Part shown: piece by piece, positions 33,556 through 34,598 of the stretch
Position numbering within the stretch: the first letter of the stretch is position 1
Layout of the letters: each line of letters opens with the position of its first letter
Assembly: GCA_964391805.1 (NCBI GenBank)
Contig: CAYMNK010000016.1
Span: forward strand, 1-34,598
Reading direction: 5' to 3'
DNA: 34,598 nt
Origin: RUG14300 sp964391805
Lineage (GTDB): Bacteria > Bacillota > Clostridia > Christensenellales > CAG-1252
Translations under genes and position numbers: made by a program
The notes under the pieces: generated by a model
What the model saw: only the letters and a program-made list of their open reading frames with translations
Told to the model about the DNA's origin: nothing
Database searches by the model: none

Positions 33556-34491
33556 TTACTTTATAATTATCTTTCCGTCGCCTATCTCGACTTCGCTATA
33601 ACAAAATCGTCTGTTTCCGCTTGGTCTCGTTGCGTCGGTATGACAGTGATATGCCATAAACTCTCTCTCGTCGTCTCGGAAAAACATAGAGTGACCTACT
33701 CCGCACGTATCGCCCTCTATCAGTTGACAGATAGGTTCGTCATATTTGACAAATTCGCCTAACGGACTCTTGCCCAACGCAAGTCCTATACCGTAATAGC
33801 GACTGTCAAAACAGTTAGCAGAATAAGTCATATAATATATTCCATCCCTTTTTACTACATAGGGAGCTTCGTTCCAAAGGTAATATTCTCTTAAATCTTT
33901 ATGAATCCATTCGTCAAGCAACGATGCAAGCGGTGCGGTATATAACTTAGTTTCCCACGGTTTCACCGGCTCTAATATAAGCACAGGCTCCGCTATTACT
34001 CGAGTCAACGATTTATCGAGTTTTACACCGTAAATACGGCTCATGTGGATACCGCCTACTATATTGTCGCTACAATCACGTGAATAATATAAATACGAAT
34101 TACCGTCATCATCGGTAAAACAAGTTGCATCTATGGTAGAATAGCCGTAATCGAACATCGGCTTGTTATAAACATCTACAAAAGGTCCTAACGGAGAATC
34201 AGCTACGGCTACACCTATACGTAATCCATTAGATTCTCTATCCCGTGCAGTAAAGTGCATCACAAATTTGCCGTCATAGCGACGAACAACTTCGGGAGCC
34301 CAAAAACAATTTATTCCGAAACTATCGGAAGCATAGTAGCATAATCCGTGAAGCGATAGTTTTTTCAGATCGGTTCCGTACCAAACATTGAAGCCATCGG
34401 ACGCACTTGTGGCATACATATAGTAAAAGCCCTCGTAGTAGAGGACGAAAGGATCTCCGATACCTGTTATATCCGTTTTTACAATGTTCAT
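33556..34491 (-). CDS. GH43-family glycosidase (cytoplasmic)
   Basis: A 311-residue single-domain GH43 five-bladed propeller enzyme without a signal peptide. The catalytic set is visible: base Asp13 in GIGDPFVLYYEGFYYMYAT, CFWAPEVV, the second Asp in STIDATCFTDDDGNSYLYYSRD, and the acid Glu in LWNEAPYVVKRDGIYYMTYS. It would cleave arabinose- or xylose-containing oligosaccharides after import. AGAGG lies 4 nt before the ATG. It is the first gene of the minus-strand run that is visible; no promoter was found in the 107 bp before it, so the transcript may begin outside the window. Confidence 0.92.
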   Translation of the reverse strand: MNIVKTDITGIGDPFVLYYEGFYYMYATSASDGFNVWYGTDLKKLSLHGLCYYASDSFGINCFWAPEVVRRYDGKFVMHFTARDRESNGLRIGVAVADSPLGPFVDVYNKPMFDYGYSTIDATCFTDDDGNSYLYYSRDCSDNIVGGIHMSRIYGVKLDKSLTRVIAEPVLILEPVKPWETKLYTAPLASLLDEWIHKDLREYYLWNEAPYVVKRDGIYYMTYSANCFDSRYYGIGLALGKSPLGEFVKYDEPICQLIEGDTCGVGHSMFFRDDEREFMAYHCHTDATRPSGNRRFCYSEVEIGDGKIIIK

Positions 34492-34569
34492 AATGCCTCT
34501 GTTGCTTACCCGTCGGCAAGACTTTTTAGAATGCTCGACAATGTCGAGTAACCGCTCGAAAAAGTTGTC

Positions 34570-34598
34570 ATTTGGACTGTCATTTTGAGCGAGGGGAA
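34570..34598. repeat. Interspersed repeat tail, inverted orientation
   Basis: GTCATTTTGAGCG (34579-34591) is the inverse of the CGCTCA-ATGAC tail found at 3533-3545, 3742-3754 and 7333-7345. The copy is cut by the window edge. A short CTCGAC/GTCGAG hairpin lies just left, near 34535-34550. Confidence 0.5.

Noticed and set aside
1..34598. CRISPR array, rRNA genes or a known riboswitch
   Set aside because: No regularly spaced repeats, no rRNA-like sequence and no riboswitch consensus were recognised on either strand.

Overview
The window is AT-rich DNA that reads like a low-GC, Gram-positive anaerobe of the class Clostridia. Pointers are strong AGGAGG-type ribosome binding sites, TTGACA/TATAAT promoters, many lipobox lipoproteins, a CUT1 sugar ABC transporter with separately encoded ATPase, and a YesL-type membrane protein. 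The glycan genes suit a gut or other plant-fibre habitat. I cannot name a genus.

Layout. (1) 1-1500: a tyrosine recombinase next to the 3' end of tRNA-Arg(CCT), which may be the edge of an integrated element extending left of the window. (2) 1500-7130: housekeeping genes smpB, tRNA-Thr(GGT), a GDPD-like lipoprotein, pepT, ychF and uppP, interrupted by a small interspersed repeat family. The best copy has 11-bp terminal inverted repeats. (3) 7500-14900: a Big2/beta-helix lipoprotein on the minus strand, and divergently a plus-strand run of a six-hairpin glycosidase, a GH2 glycosidase, an AraM/Gro1P-dehydrogenase-like protein lacking its metal ligands, a HAD-IIA phosphatase and a 49-residue zinc ribbon. 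(4) 14900-20250: a minus-strand operon with its own promoter and terminator, encoding two small membrane proteins of unknown function (one resembling part of a solute-binding protein), a YesL/DUF624-like membrane protein, a MalK/MsmX-type ATPase with a long extra C-terminus, and a second GH2 enzyme. (5) 20300-34500: a long minus-strand glycan-utilisation run: GH43 (cytoplasmic type), a 1796-residue lipoprotein carrying an SGNH hydrolase among repeated carbohydrate-binding-like domains, a LacI regulator, a CUT1 binding protein, two permeases, and a GH43 lipoprotein.

How it fits together. Surface lipoproteins (GH43, SGNH/CBM9-like, beta-helix) would bind, deacylate and trim a plant polysaccharide. 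The CUT1 system would import oligosaccharides, powered by the MalK-like ATPase of the neighbouring operon. Cytoplasmic GH43, GH2 and six-hairpin enzymes would finish degradation, and LacI would sense a product. The AraL-like/AraM-like pair recalls the Bacillus subtilis arabinose operon, so an arabinose-containing glycan is a reasonable guess; the sequence alone does not prove the substrate.

Points most worth a second look: the mini binding protein/YesL/extended-ATPase module, the AraM-like pseudoenzyme, the broken repeat domain with a UUCG-capped hairpin after the giant lipoprotein gene, hairpins at most of the wider junctions of the CUT1 run, and the MITE-like repeats.
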